From Heracleum sosnowskyi (lineage: Eukaryota > Streptophyta > Magnoliopsida > Apiales > Apiaceae), in contig CM061244.1 in NCBI GenBank assembly GCA_030848705.1, positions 112,331,111 through 112,395,110 on the forward strand: 64,000 bases of DNA. The letters run 5' to 3'. Below the pieces are notes generated by a model. It was not told the DNA's origin. It was given only the letters and a program-made list of their open reading frames with translations, and ran no database searches. Below are positions 20,195-29,877 of this stretch, piece after piece (position 1 is the first letter of the stretch; every line of letters begins with the position of its first letter). Both the position numbers and the translations under genes were made by a program.

Positions 20195-21295
20195 TTATGA
20201 GGAAGAGTCCATCCAATCCTTGCTTGATGTGATGAGTGCATTTGTCTTGTTGCATTCAGAAGCAAAGTGACCCATACCATTACACTTGTAGCATCTAACC
20301 TTTGACTTGTCAAATTTGCTACCGTTGCTGTCCTTTTTGATATACTTGTCTTTGTCTGCTTTGAAGGTCTTTTTCTGAAAGTTGCCTTGTCTTCTATTCT
20401 TCCTGAACTTCATCCTTCTGAAGTTTCTGACAATCATAGCAACCATCTCTTCCATGTCTGAATCAGAAGATTCATCACCAGTATTGGCATCAGGATTGCC
20501 ATCAGTATCTGATGAAGAGTCGTCAGGATCTGACTCAGCTACTCTTGATTTACTTCTAGAGACCTCCATAGCTTTTCCTTTTGATTTAGCTTCTACATTC
20601 AAAGCAATTGACTTTGCCTTGCTGCTTTTCTTGTTCTTTCTCTGTTGATCTTCAAGATCATGAGTTCTTAGCATCCCATAGATCTCATCAAGAGACACAA
20701 TGTTCAGATCATACTGGTGTCTAATGATTGAGGTCTGAGTATCCCATTCTTCAGGTAAAGCTCTAAGAAATTTGGTGTTTGAATCTTCAGTTTCATATAC
20801 TTTGTCAACTAAGGATAAGCTGTTCAATAGTGTCAGAAATCTATCATATAGATCAGTCAGGCTCTCTTCAGGTCTTGCATCGAATTGTTCATATTCTTGA
20901 ATCAAAAGAGCCCTTCTGTTTTTCTTGACAGATGCAGATCCCTGGCACTGAGTTTCCAAAGTATCCCAGATTTCTTTTGAAGACTTGCATGCAATCACTC
21001 TGTTTGACATGACAGCATCAAGACCATTGTGCAAGATATTCTTTATCTTTGGTTCTCTGAGTACATGAGCTTTTTCTTCTGGAGTCCATTCAGATTTAGC
21101 TTTGACCACATAATGTTCTGGTACTGTATCTGTTCGTTCTACGAACTTTGTTGGTATATATGGTCCATCACGAATCCTGTCCAAGTAGTCAGGATCCATA
21201 GCCTCCAGGTACATCAACATCTTTACCCTCCATGTAGGATATTCTGATATCTTCAAGATGGGAATCTTCATGCTTTCATACTTGGTTGTCGACAT
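20195..21295 (-). CDS. SIRE-1 gag, N-terminal part
   Basis: Starts with ATG about 50 bp inside the 5' LTR. Residues 1-225 form the UBN2-type Copia gag (YPTWRVKMLMYLEAMDPDYL, SNRVIACKSSKEIWD, ESLTDLYDRF). A basic stretch, an acidic DPDDSSSDTDGNPD stretch and a CCHC zinc knuckle (CYKCNGMGHFASEC) near 340 follow. A TAA right after MDSSS interrupts a frame that is continuous in SIRE-2 at this point. Gag packages the element RNA in cytoplasmic particles. Confidence 0.9.
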   Translation of the reverse strand: MSTTKYESMKIPILKISEYPTWRVKMLMYLEAMDPDYLDRIRDGPYIPTKFVERTDTVPEHYVVKAKSEWTPEEKAHVLREPKIKNILHNGLDAVMSNRVIACKSSKEIWDTLETQCQGSASVKKNRRALLIQEYEQFDARPEESLTDLYDRFLTLLNSLSLVDKVYETEDSNTKFLRALPEEWDTQTSIIRHQYDLNIVSLDEIYGMLRTHDLEDQQRKNKKSSKAKSIALNVEAKSKGKAMEVSRSKSRVAESDPDDSSSDTDGNPDANTGDESSDSDMEEMVAMIVRNFRRMKFRKNRRQGNFQKKTFKADKDKYIKKDSNGSKFDKSKVRCYKCNGMGHFASECNKTNALITSSKDWMDSSS

Positions 21296-21331
21296 CTTTA
21301 GATCGTATCTGATTCAGAATTAAATCAGTTT

Positions 21332-21343
21332 GCTCTGATACCA
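21332..21343 (-). other. SIRE-1 primer-binding site
   Basis: On the minus strand TGGTATCAGAGC, complementary to the 3' end of initiator methionine tRNA, two bases inside the 5' LTR. Confidence 0.93.
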
Positions 21344-21345
21344 AT

Positions 21346-21959
21346 TGTTGCCCAGTAATAATCTATTGTAGAAGGGGGGTTGAATACAATAGAGTAAGAT
21401 AATCGACTTCTTAATGTATATATCACAAATATGAAAAAGAAAGATAACAGTTTTATTAAATCTGATATAAAACTGTTACAAACTCTCTCAAGAAATTCTG
21501 ATGTTCTTGAGAGCTGCTAGTTTACAAAAACTCTCTCAAGAAATTCTATGTTCTCGAGAGCTTCTATTCGATTATGTTCTCTCTCGAATGGATGAATACA
21601 TAAATCGAAAACAAGACTGTGTTTATATAGTGCACACAACTTCTCTATCAATTACAAGATAAGTCCTAATCAATAACAAAGATAGAAACATATCTTTAAT
21701 CGATAGCTGCATTCTACAAACCAGGAACAAATAGAATAAACTTCCATGTTTATCTAGACTCCAAATATAACTCGAAGTAGGAATCCTGATCAGCTTCAAG
21801 TTCTGATGATCAATCCTGATCATAGTCTGAGTAGGAATCCTGATGATCAATAAGATACTGACGCTTGATCAAATACTGATGACCATGCAATACTGATGAC
21901 GTCAGCAATCCTGATCAGTTGAGTCTAGCTTCTGACGATCATTGAATTCTGATCTAACA
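21346..21959 (-). repeat. SIRE-1 5' LTR (614 bp)
   Basis: Starts TGTTGCCCAG and ends TGATCTAACA, near-identical to 10028-10650. It contains a minus-strand TATATAAACACAG promoter motif near 21620 and two hairpin-forming CTCTCAAGAA/TTCTTGAGAG-type repeats in the R/U5 part. Confidence 0.97.
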
Positions 21960-21964
21960 TATGG

Positions 21965-23564
21965 CTCTTAGACGAGTCAGAGTCGGCCTTCCCAAGATCA
22001 TATTGTAAGAAGATGGCGTGTTAACCACATAAAGTTTGATAAAATGGCGAACTTGTTTCGGGGCTGTCCCGAAGAGTATAGGCAACTTCACTATTCCCGC
22101 TATGGGGACTACATTGTGGCCAAAACCGTAAAGGGGTGCCTCCTCTTGACATTCTTCCAACTTATCTTCCAACTTCAGCCTTTCCCAACAGTGCGTGAAG
22201 ATTTTATCCACCGAGGAGCCATTATCAATCAAGACCTTCTTCACCACATTATCTCGTGTTTCTACCGTGACCACCAAAGCTTCAGTATTGTAAGGATTGA
22301 CTCCCTCCAAGTCAGCGTCAGAAAAAGTGATAACATCTCCCATCATGTCTTTCTCTGATATCGTTAACACTTCTTGAGTTCCCGGAGCTCGTGGGGGAGA
22401 TTGTGTTCCTCCAATAACTACATTGACAATGTTCTTGCCTTTGTTGGCTTGAAAAGTGGAAGGAGTATTTGAGTTGTTCCCATTCATAATTTGTCGAGGA
22501 AGGTATTGGTTAATGAGTCCTTGACGGACCAACCTCTCGAGGAAGTGTTTGAGAGAGAGACAATTCTCTGTAGTATGTCCGTGAGTGGCATGATACTCAC
22601 AATTCTTAGTGGAGTCTCTGTCACCCGGGGCTGTCCAAAGCGGTTGTGGTGCCTGGTAGAAAGGTTTGTTCTGTATTTCCCGTAAGATATGCGCTCTAGG
22701 CATGCTCAAAGTTGTCCACTCTGGTTCAGGTTTCCGTGTCGGCCTTGATGAGGTGGAAGAAGAGAGCCTCGACTTGTCAAAAATGGGTTTTTGTCTTGAC
22801 ACGGCAGGACCATGGATGGTTTGGACTTGGTGCTCATGTATGGGCCTCTGAGTGTGGTAGAAGGTGAAATGCTCCTTCTGGAAGTAAGGCTTTGGTTGGG
22901 GAGGATTCCTTGTTTGTTTCATGACTCTCATGGCCTCCGTCTCAGTGATGAAGTGAGAAGCCAATTCGTATGCTCTGGCTAGCGTAGTGGGCTTGTGTTC
23001 CATGAGCTTGCAAATATATCTTTCACAATCATAAGGGTCTAGACCCCTTCTTAGATGCACTAATGCTTCTGTCTCATTCACTGATACCACTTTGTTTACC
23101 GCCTCCTTGAACCTCTTTAGATAACTTTCAAGTGTCTCTCCACTCTTTTGGGCTATGGTCTCAAGGAAGACAGTGTGCACTTCATGTGGTTGATTTGCCT
23201 TAAACTTATTCAGAAAAGCTTTTTTGAAATCGGCCCATGTGTCAATGGTCCTGGGAGGAAGCCTACAAAACCATCGCTGCGCACTTCCTCTCAAGGTGGA
23301 AGCAAAGAATCTGCAACATGTCAAGTCCCGGTACCCATAAAAAAGGGCTATTTGATCAAAATAACTCAAGTGCTCTTCCGGGTCTCCGTTACCATCATAT
23401 GAGTCCAAGTGGGGGTGTTTCAAATGCGTTTGTTTACTCTCAGCTTCTAGTCTTTTGGAGAAAGGAGATTCTCCCGGACTAGCTGAAACTTCTCCTTCAA
23501 CTTTGCGCTTTAACTCCATGAGAGTTTGGATGATTTCTTGTTGAGAGATGCCATCACCTCCCAC
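21965..23564 (-). pseudogene. Tat Gypsy gag and protease
   Basis: The frame runs on the minus strand from about 23564 to the SIRE-1 insertion. Residues about 50-210 form the retrotransposon gag domain (HLDSYDGNGDPEEHLSYFD, FFASTLRGSAQRWF, ETLESYLKRFKE). A Cys/His motif, CEYHATHGHTTENC, follows near residue 320. The aspartic protease active site DNGSS lies near residue 450, within VKKVLIDNGSSVDK, and GRPTLTRL follows near the end. The polyprotein continues at 10022 on the far side of SIRE-1. It is preceded by an in-frame TGA at about 23625. Confidence 0.9.
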
Positions 23565-23624
23565 CGGGGTGGGTTCGGGAGTCCTGTCCCTTTCTTTCTC
23601 TTGGTAGAATTCATCTTCCAGTCT

Positions 23625-24119
23625 TCATTTTTCCCTTTCGTACTCGACCCTTTTGTCCTCAATTTGATGTCTTAAGTCTCGTATTCTTCGATTTTCCTTC
23701 CATGTCTCGGGACGGTGGTGAGGATTGTCATGGCGGACATGTTGAGTGTTTTGGGAAGAACCGAGACGAGAGAAAACGGATTTTGTTGTCCTTGGCCTTT
23801 TGGTGCCATTGTTGATAGCACTATGTGCTTCATCCTCGTGGGGAGGTGGTTCATGTCTCCCTTTAGACTGAGGTGGGTCATTTTCCTGGTTGGGGTGTTG
23901 GAGATTGGCAGCAACATTGAGAAGGAAATCTATTTGATTTGGAGCGAAACTTGTTAAGTCCAAGTTGAGAGGAGGGTTTCCGTCCCTTGTTCTAACTCTT
24001 TGGAGGATGGGTTCACTATGGTGAGAGGCGTCAGGAATCGTCTCATAATGATTGTCTTGAAGTTGTTCCTCATCTGGCATGTTTCTTACTTGTAAACTTG
24101 TATTCTTCGACGGACCCAT
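23625..24119 (-). pseudogene. N-terminal leader of Tat gag
   Basis: The same frame upstream of the gag domain, starting with MGPSKNTSLQ at 24119 about 60 bp inside the primer-binding site. The sequence is hydrophilic with a Pro/Asn-rich middle and a basic coiled-coil end (DLRHQIEDKRVEYEREK). A TGA, most likely from CGA, ends it at 23625, after which the frame runs on into the main gag segment. Confidence 0.75.
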
Positions 24120-24728
24120 TGAGAAGGATTTGTGACTAAAATTCTCTTGTATGCTTGGACGTCGATTAATTCTAGCGCCAAATGATAATGCTCCTTGCTC
24201 CACTCTACCGCACTTGTCCCTCTTCCGGCAATGCTTGGTCGGGGATGTGGTGTAGATGTCGGAAGGGAGTCTGCAAAACAATGTCTGACCGGGGGTGGTG
24301 GCCGTCAAGCACCTCCGGCGTGAGAGTAAGTAACTTGGTGGTGGAGAATAACAAGAAACAATATCAGAAAATATACTTCCGGTGACTGAGTTTTAGAGAG
24401 CGTTTTGTGAAATGTGAGAGTGAATGTGTGTGAATGTAAAAACTAGAACCCCTGCATATGTGAGGTTGCTTGAGTATTTAAAAGGTTTAGTGTTACCTTC
24501 CCTTGTTCCCTGGTCCGGAAGGATGCTTCCTTCCTTGTGACAGGTGTGAGTTGACGTAAGAGTGTTGGAGAAGGGAGCAGATTTGGCCCAAGAGGTGGAA
24601 GGTGCTGGAGGAAGGAACTATCTTTGGTCCGGAAGAGAAAGTATTGCCTTCACTTATTTTCCTTAGTCCACTTTGGTGTGACAAGTTGTCCATTGAATAT
24701 TTTCGGGACGTAGTCGTACCAGGCAGGC

Positions 24729-25033
24729 AAAGAGACTTCTTCCAGGCAAAGAGACTTCTTCCGGGCAGAGAGTCTTCTTCCGGGCTAAGAGACTTCTTCC
24801 GGGCGATGAGACTTCTTCCGGGCGATGAGACTTCTTCCGGGCCAGTGAGACTTCTTCCGGGCAAATAGACTACTTCTGGGCTAAGAGACTTCTTCCGGGC
24901 TAAGAGACTTCTTCCGGGCAAAGAGACTATTTCCGGGCTAAGAGACTTCTTCCGGGCAAAGAGACTTCTTCCGGGCCAAGAGACTTCTTCCGGGCAAAGA
25001 GACTTCTTCCGGGCCAAGAGACTTCTTCTGGGA
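24729..25033. repeat. 19-bp tandem array in right LTR, 16 units
   Basis: Sixteen units of NNNGAGACTTCTTCCGGGC. The inner block of units (GATG, CAGTG, AAATAGACTACTTCTGGGC, TAAG, TAAG, and the one with TATTTCC) keeps the same order as in the left LTR. Extra units lie at the left edge, including a duplicated GATG unit, and near the right edge. Confidence 0.9.
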
Positions 25034-25163
25034 GGGTATTAACATTGCCCCCCACTCCTTCGACTTACTTTAGTGGGTTAGAGGAGTAAATGCATACCAT
25101 TGATGGGATTCTTGAGATTAATGACTTCAACGGCTCTTTTACAACGTCTAGCTGGTGAGGCCC

Positions 25164-25171
25164 TATAAATA
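25164..25171 (+). promoter_or_regulatory. Plus-strand TATA box in right LTR
   Basis: TATAAATA, 90 bp upstream of the GRF ORF start at 25261. It is identical in sequence and spacing to the left copy. Confidence 0.45.
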
Positions 25172-25260
25172 CCTGTGTTGTATCAAAGTGCTTGATTGTC
25201 ATGCTTTCTTGAAATCTTTTGTCTCTTCTTTCCTTTGTGCAGGTCTTGAAAGGTTCCCTC

Positions 25261-25593
25261 ATGGAAGGTAGGAGAATTACTTGTTATTGTGACATGCTGG
25301 TGGTCATAAAGACCGTTTGGGCTGGGAACAATGCTGGTCGGAGATTTGAGCGTTGTGCAACTAGGGAATGTTACTATGACATTTGGATTGATGAGCCTCT
25401 TGGTGCTCGGGCTTGTGATGCTATTGAAGAGCTAGTCCGTGATAAAAACCAGCTGCATCGCTTCTACATGAACAAGATTGACCGCTTGAGGGATTGGGAG
25501 ATGGCCCAGCGTGAAGCTGTGTTGATGAAGTTGCAAGAGCTGAAGGGTGAGGTAGACCGCGAGGAGACCGATTATGAAGATGTCTCTGCTTAG
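25261..25593 (+). CDS. GRF-type zinc-finger protein encoded inside the LTR (110 aa)
   Basis: An intact plus-strand frame inside the minus-oriented LTR. The N-terminal half is a GRF-type zinc finger: CYC near residues 8-10, then NNAGRRFERC with the family GRRF core, then ECYYDIWIDEP with the last zinc ligand. The C-terminal half (residues 60-100) is a predicted amphipathic helix (NKIDRLRDWEMAQREAVLMK) with an acidic end. GRF fingers bind single-stranded DNA in enzymes such as APE2, Top3 and NEIL3; small plant GRF proteins are common and poorly understood. The ORF has an upstream TATA box and a T-rich stretch before CAG at 25240-25242, like a 3' splice site. I chose the ATG at 25261 because the zinc finger follows at once. 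Confidence 0.65.
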   Translation: MEGRRITCYCDMLVVIKTVWAGNNAGRRFERCATRECYYDIWIDEPLGARACDAIEELVRDKNQLHRFYMNKIDRLRDWEMAQREAVLMKLQELKGEVDREETDYEDVSA

Positions 25594-25985
25594 TTTAGTG
25601 TTCTTACTTTTTATTTGATATTGTACTAAGATCTTGACGGACTTGTCCTTCATTGATCTTCTTTGTCCTGTAACCTTTTTCAATGAATGAAATGTGTTTG
25701 TTTCTTGTTTGTTCTATTTTTGTTGTTCTCTCTCGTGTTGCCCCCGGGCCATTGCTGGCGGGTAGGGGTAGTGGCCGCTAGCAATCACCTCAGAATGAAA
25801 TTTTTCTATGTGTTTAGAGGAAGGAAAGGAAATTTTCTGGGAAGGGAGGAGTTTTTGGTGCCCCCCCCCCCCCCGAAATTTTTACCAAGGAGTTTTTGGT
25901 GGAAATTTGTATGAGTAGTCGGAGGAGGGCAAAATACTGTCTGGGGAGGAAGAAATTTTTTGTGCCCCCCTGAAATTTTATGACA

Positions 25986-26810
25986 AGTCCCACAAGTAAT
26001 TTAGTAAATATATTACTCTTTTTACTCAATAATGTATGACTGGACAATTTGTGTTGAGTGTGCCCAAAATTTGAGAGAAACAATGATTCACAAATACAAA
26101 TATTTAACCACTCCTTGATTTAATTTTCGTTTATGCTCTTAACTAATTTACTAATCAGGTTTATCCCATGCAAATAACTATTATTGAATATATTTATTAA
26201 ATTAACTTATTTAATTACCTAAATATTCATATCTATTTTGGGAAAAAAATTTACATATCTAACTATTCATTACAAAATTTAACATACCTTACAAATTCGT
26301 CGCAACAAATGGAAATTGGTGAAATGTTTCTACATCATTATATAGGAAAATGTGATATTCTGCCTGACATGAATAAAGTTAAAATTGACTGCTACTAATA
26401 TCCCGTATGATCCGCAATGACGTGATGAGAAATTGAGAATAGAGGGACAACACGCTGATCAGAATTTACTTACACCTGCTAGTACTACTAAACACTATCC
26501 GCCGCTCATCTTACTCCATCTTTTAAGAAAAACTCAAATCTTGGAAATTTCAGAGAATGGGACAACCGGCTTCTGTTTCTCTCGGAGAAGCTACTCAAGT
26601 GTTTTCACTTGTGAAAAATGACCGCTAGAGATTGACAGGAAGGACAGGGCAGCAGAGATTGAGACAAACCCAACATGTGACCTGACCAGCTTTTTTTTTC
26701 TTTCACTGTTTGGTAATGCCATTGTTCTCTTCCCCTTCTACACATCTTTCCACTTCTGTCACCTATACAAACTACCTCTGTATCCTTCGTATTGTTCAAC
26801 ACAGAAAATA
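25986..26810. other. Intergenic, AT-rich host sequence
   Basis: No ORF with recognisable domains, RNA gene or repeat shared with the window was seen. The left end begins directly after the LTR. The stretch leads into the promoter of the gene at 26971. Confidence 0.6.
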
Positions 26811-26813
26811 TAT

Positions 26814-26856
26814 TGGGCTAATTCTATCTTGGCCCAACCATCATTACCAAGGCCCA
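26814..26856 (+). promoter_or_regulatory. Three site-II type (TGGGCY) elements
   Basis: TGGGCT at 26814-26819 and GGCCCA at 26831-26836 and 26851-26856, within about 65 bp upstream of a TATA box. Site II elements are bound by TCP factors and are typical of plant nuclear genes for mitochondrial and ribosomal proteins, which agrees with the predicted product. Confidence 0.55.
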
Positions 26857-26877
26857 ACCCACTCACTTTTCAAGTAC

Positions 26878-26886
26878 TATATAAAA
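26878..26886 (+). promoter_or_regulatory. TATA box of the 26971 gene
   Basis: TATATAAAA, 93 bp before the ATG. Spacing suggests transcription starts near 26910. Confidence 0.6.
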
Positions 26887-26970
26887 CAAAGCAGTAACAC
26901 ACTAATACAACACATTAAGTAAACAACACTTTCAAGTTTCAACATCACCTCACCTCCCCAAACACAGAAA

Positions 26971-27654
26971 ATGTTCAGATTTGCTTGTCGCCGTGTAGTT
27001 GCTGGAACTCTTGCCACCGGCAGCCGGAGAAGCCCAACTGCTCCTTCCACTACCCCTCCTCCCATCTCTCTTTACCGACCCTACACCACCCCCACTTCCC
27101 CTCCTTCCATCTCCCTTTACCGACCCTACACCACCTCAACTCCCCCTCCTCCCTTCTCCGGCGAGGTGAATTCCGGCACTAAAATGGAACGTGAATCTAT
27201 CCATGACAGAGTTGTTAGAGCTCTTTATGAGTTTGAGAGGTAGTTATTATGTTATATGCTTGTATGTATTTGTTTATGTGATTTAGTTATGTGTTATATT
27301 TATGTTTTTTTTTGTTTTTAATCTTTCAAGAGCCGAAATGGAAAAGCATTCTTTGTCTTTGCCACTGTTTTGGGTGTGGCAAGTGTGTTGTGGATGGTTG
27401 GTTCGGCTATGAAAAAAATTATTGATATTTTTGCCGGCAAGAATACGGAGCAACGGATGGGCAAGCTCGAAAATATTGCGGAAAATGTGGAGTTTGATGT
27501 GATGAAAACAAGGGAGGAAGTAATTGAGGTTAACAGGAATGTTAAAATTCTGCTCAAGCTTATGAGAATTATGATGAAAAATTGGTATGCAAAAGAACAA
27601 AGTGAGGTCAAGGATGGTGTGAAGGCTGTTGAAGATGGTAAAGGTCGAGGGTGA
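26971..27654 (+). CDS. Probable mitochondrial single-pass membrane protein, two exons
   Basis: Exon 1 is 26971-27239. The intron 27240-27332 is GT-AG and 93 bp. Exon 2 is 27333-27654, giving 196 residues. The second of two neighbouring AG acceptors was chosen because only it keeps the frame open. The N-terminus MFRFACRRVVAGTLATGSRR is basic, free of acidic residues and rich in Ala/Ser, like a mitochondrial presequence. A Pro-rich stretch follows with two SLYRPYTT repeats (residues 32-62). Exon 2 starts with one hydrophobic segment (about residues 95-116, FFVFATVLGVASVLWMVGSAM), then an amphipathic charged helix and a Lys-rich tail. No named family was recognised. This is the only gene here with ordinary host structure and promoter. 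Confidence 0.7.
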
Positions 27655-28350
27655 AAGATGGTGATGGTTAGTTACTAGTTAAGTTAGTAAATTAAGAGTA
27701 CAAAGTGCTCTATCTTTTGTTATTAAAATGGGATTAATGGAATGTTGTAGTTAATAGAGCTAGTGGAGTAGTATTAATTAACGTAAAAAATGCTCGTGTT
27801 TTGTTTAGGGGCCGGTTAATATTTGCTGATGTTAAGGAATTGAAGGTGTGTTGAGTTGAGTAGTATAGAAAATGGAACTGAAGTTGGGGGTTTAGTTTGG
27901 GATTTACCAAAATATTCATGGACATCGTGTGTTAATGTATTATGAATGGTAATTTGTATTGTCATCCATTTCGATTGAATGAATATAACCAAACTTAAAT
28001 AAGATTCGAATTTAGTTTTGTGTTGAACTTTTAAAGTCCCAACAGAATTCAGGTTAGCCTTTTTCACAAACTCGATCCAAGGCTCACTCTCAATAATGTC
28101 CATTCAACGGTGATTGTCCCAACTTATTTTTCTTTTTTAATTGTTCATGTGTATGTTATTTTTGACCCAAATTTTAGTGATCGGTTTATAAATAAGCCCT
28201 TTTTATATGATTGGTTTAGCACCGCTATTTGTTTGTGAAATTGATCAGACTCAACTCAAATCTAGCACTACTTTGGTTTTGGTTTATGTTTGAATTTTGA
28301 TTCTTCATTTTGATAAAACTCAAGGTGCACACTGGCAAATTCTTCCACCG
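27655..28350. other. Intergenic sequence before the LINE
   Basis: 3' flank of the small gene, then AT-rich sequence with no recognised gene. The true 5' end of the LINE may lie here; no target duplication matching the sequence after its poly(A) at 45371 (GAATTATATT) was found. Confidence 0.5.
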
Positions 28351-28351
28351 T

Positions 28352-28471
28352 TGTACGAGTCCTTTCTCTCGAAAGTTGTACGAGTCATTTCTCTCGAAAG
28401 TAATAAGAAAACATTTGAGATAGTCTCGCCTACATGACGAGTTTTTCTTCTGTCTCGCCTTCATGACGAGT
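28352..28471 (+). repeat. Short tandem repeats in the probable LINE 5' UTR
   Basis: A 25-bp unit (TGTACGAGTC, one variable base, TTTCTCTCGAAAGT) occurs twice in tandem at 28352-28376 and 28377-28401. A 19-bp unit (TCTCGCCTACATGACGAGT, one mismatch) occurs at 28424-28442 and 28453-28471. Both lie 100-220 bp upstream of LINE ORF1. Confidence 0.7.
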
Positions 28472-28573
28472 GCTTCTTTATTCTGAAAGTAATCTTTTTA
28501 GCGTTTGGTTTTCTAATCTGTTGGTGTTTTTTAATATATTCATAAGTTTTTATCTTTCCACATTGAAATTCTA

Positions 28574-29863
28574 ATGGCTAGTTCTTCGAGAGGAAAAAAC
28601 ATAATGGAAAGCTATGCAAACCTAGAGATTGATGATGATGAGGGAGGAGGACTGATTTTGGAAGAAATCCCGGAGGAAGCGGTTAAGTTCGAGTATGATC
28701 GGTGTCTAGTCGGAAGTTTTATGACAAATAAGAAGATTAATTTTCTGGCAATGCAGGACACACTGGCATCAATATGGAGACCAGTGAAAGGTGTCTTCAT
28801 GGAGGAGACGAATATTCCAAACATTTTCTTGTTTAAATTCTTTCATGATCTTGATATTCAAAGGGTTTTGGACGATGGCCCGTGGACTTTCAATCAACAA
28901 GTTCTTTTGCTTAAGAAGTTGGAAAAGGAGGAGCAGTTGCAAACAATAAAACTATCAGAGTTATTCATTTGGCTCCAGGTGTATGATTTGCACATTGGGT
29001 TCAATTCAGAATGTATTCATAAATCCATTGGCAATTATGTGGGGAGGTTTTTGGCATCTGATCCAAAAAACTTTCAAGGTTTATGGAGGAACTATATAAG
29101 AATCAAGGTAGCCATTGATACGGGTCGTCCTTTAAAAGATAGAATGCGTATAAAGAAGAGGGGAAGAGAATGGATGTGGTTGTCGTTTAAGTATGAAAGA
29201 TTGCCGACCTTTTGCTTCTTTTGTGGATTGATTGGTCATTCAGATCGGTTCTGTGAGAAGTTATTTGACAGTCAGGATGCAACAGAGATGAGGAAGTATG
29301 ATAACTCTCTTAGAGCGATGTCTAGGAAACAAAATTTTAATCGAGAAAACCAATGGATTCGCAATGCTGAAGGAGGTAAAGTAATTCCGGTAAAGGAGGG
29401 GGCCGTAGATGAGAAGCAAGATGTTGATAACATGAGGGAGGAGAGACAGGGAAATCATTTTCCGGTGAGCAATACGGCGGCTGAATTGGAAGGGAGGATA
29501 GAGAGGAAGGGTGGCGAGATTGGTGGCAATGATAAACACAATCCCCTGATTTTAGGGATTGAAAATAACTTAGTTGGTGATAATAGCATGCAAGGCGGAA
29601 GAGTGAGGATAGGAAGTGGGTATACTGAAATCGTAGAATTTCAAAATCAAAAAGGTGGCCAGATTTCAAGTGCTAATCAGGCGGGAGTAATTAAAATGGA
29701 CAATGGGCTTATCATTATGGATCCTAAAAGAAGAAGAGTGGATGGGTCAAATAATGATGGGCCAGGCATAGGAAAAGCCCAGGAGGATATCATGATGTTA
29801 GAGATACAAGAACCTGAAGCTCAGAACCAAAAAAACGAGTTAAAGGCGGGTGCTGCAAGGTAG
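28574..29863 (+). CDS. LINE ORF1 (RNA-binding, DUF4283 plus zinc knuckle)
   Basis: An intact 429-codon frame. Residues about 30-175 match the plant LINE ORF1 N-terminal domain (DUF4283: WRPVKGVFMEE, NIFLFKFFHDLDIQRVLDDGPW). The zinc knuckle CFFCGLIGHSDRFC lies near residues 212-225. The C-terminal half is polar and disordered, with a basic PKRRR motif near 386. The product is expected to bind LINE RNA and form the ribonucleoprotein for target-primed reverse transcription. ORF2 starts 14 bp after its end. Confidence 0.9.
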   Translation: MASSSRGKNIMESYANLEIDDDEGGGLILEEIPEEAVKFEYDRCLVGSFMTNKKINFLAMQDTLASIWRPVKGVFMEETNIPNIFLFKFFHDLDIQRVLDDGPWTFNQQVLLLKKLEKEEQLQTIKLSELFIWLQVYDLHIGFNSECIHKSIGNYVGRFLASDPKNFQGLWRNYIRIKVAIDTGRPLKDRMRIKKRGREWMWLSFKYERLPTFCFFCGLIGHSDRFCEKLFDSQDATEMRKYDNSLRAMSRKQNFNRENQWIRNAEGGKVIPVKEGAVDEKQDVDNMREERQGNHFPVSNTAAELEGRIERKGGEIGGNDKHNPLILGIENNLVGDNSMQGGRVRIGSGYTEIVEFQNQKGGQISSANQAGVIKMDNGLIIMDPKRRRVDGSNNDGPGIGKAQEDIMMLEIQEPEAQNQKNELKAGAAR

Positions 29864-29877
29864 GCCCGCCTAGAATT

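Larger units (their letters stand above)
10028..21959 (-). mobile_element. SIRE-1: SIRE/Maximus-type Copia retrotransposon
   Basis: Full-length minus-strand element of about 11.9 kb, flanked by the 5-bp duplication TATGG (10023-10027 and 21960-21964). Order on the minus strand: LTR, primer-binding site, gag with zinc knuckles, protease, integrase, RT, RNase H, linker, then a very long env-like ORF and LTR. The extra long ORF downstream of pol is typical of the SIRE lineage. The LTRs differ at about six positions plus a 9-bp G-tract indel. It differs from SIRE-2 by two deletions in pol and by a replaced segment at the start of the env-like region. Confidence 0.95.
4274..25985 (-). mobile_element. 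Tat-type Gypsy retrotransposon, decayed and interrupted
   Basis: Minus-strand order from 25985: LTR, primer-binding site, gag, protease, RT, RNase H, a second archaeal-type RNase H, integrase, then a plus-strand spliced ORF at the 3' side. A dual RNase H and an opposite-strand extra ORF between pol and the 3' LTR are known traits of the Tat lineage of plant Gypsy elements. SIRE-1 (10028-21959) interrupts it between the protease and the sequence leading to RT. The 3' LTR is not seen. Several stops and a frameshift make it non-autonomous. Confidence 0.85.
24183..25985 (-). repeat. Tat-type Gypsy 5' LTR, right copy (1803 bp)
   Basis: Starts TGATAATGC and ends TTTTATGACA; AGTCC (25986-25990) follows as the possible target duplication. 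The primer-binding site candidate TTTGGCGCTAGAA lies directly inside on the minus strand. It differs from the left copy by array length (16 against 13 units), a shorter C run (14, at 25861-25874), a 219-bp absence near the outer end and scattered substitutions. It contains the intact form of the GRF zinc-finger ORF. Confidence 0.8.

Noticed and set aside
72..25985. The two Tat-type LTRs as a simple pair around one element
   Set aside because: The flanking five bases differ, the left LTR has a primer-binding-like motif on its outer side, and no polypurine tract follows it.
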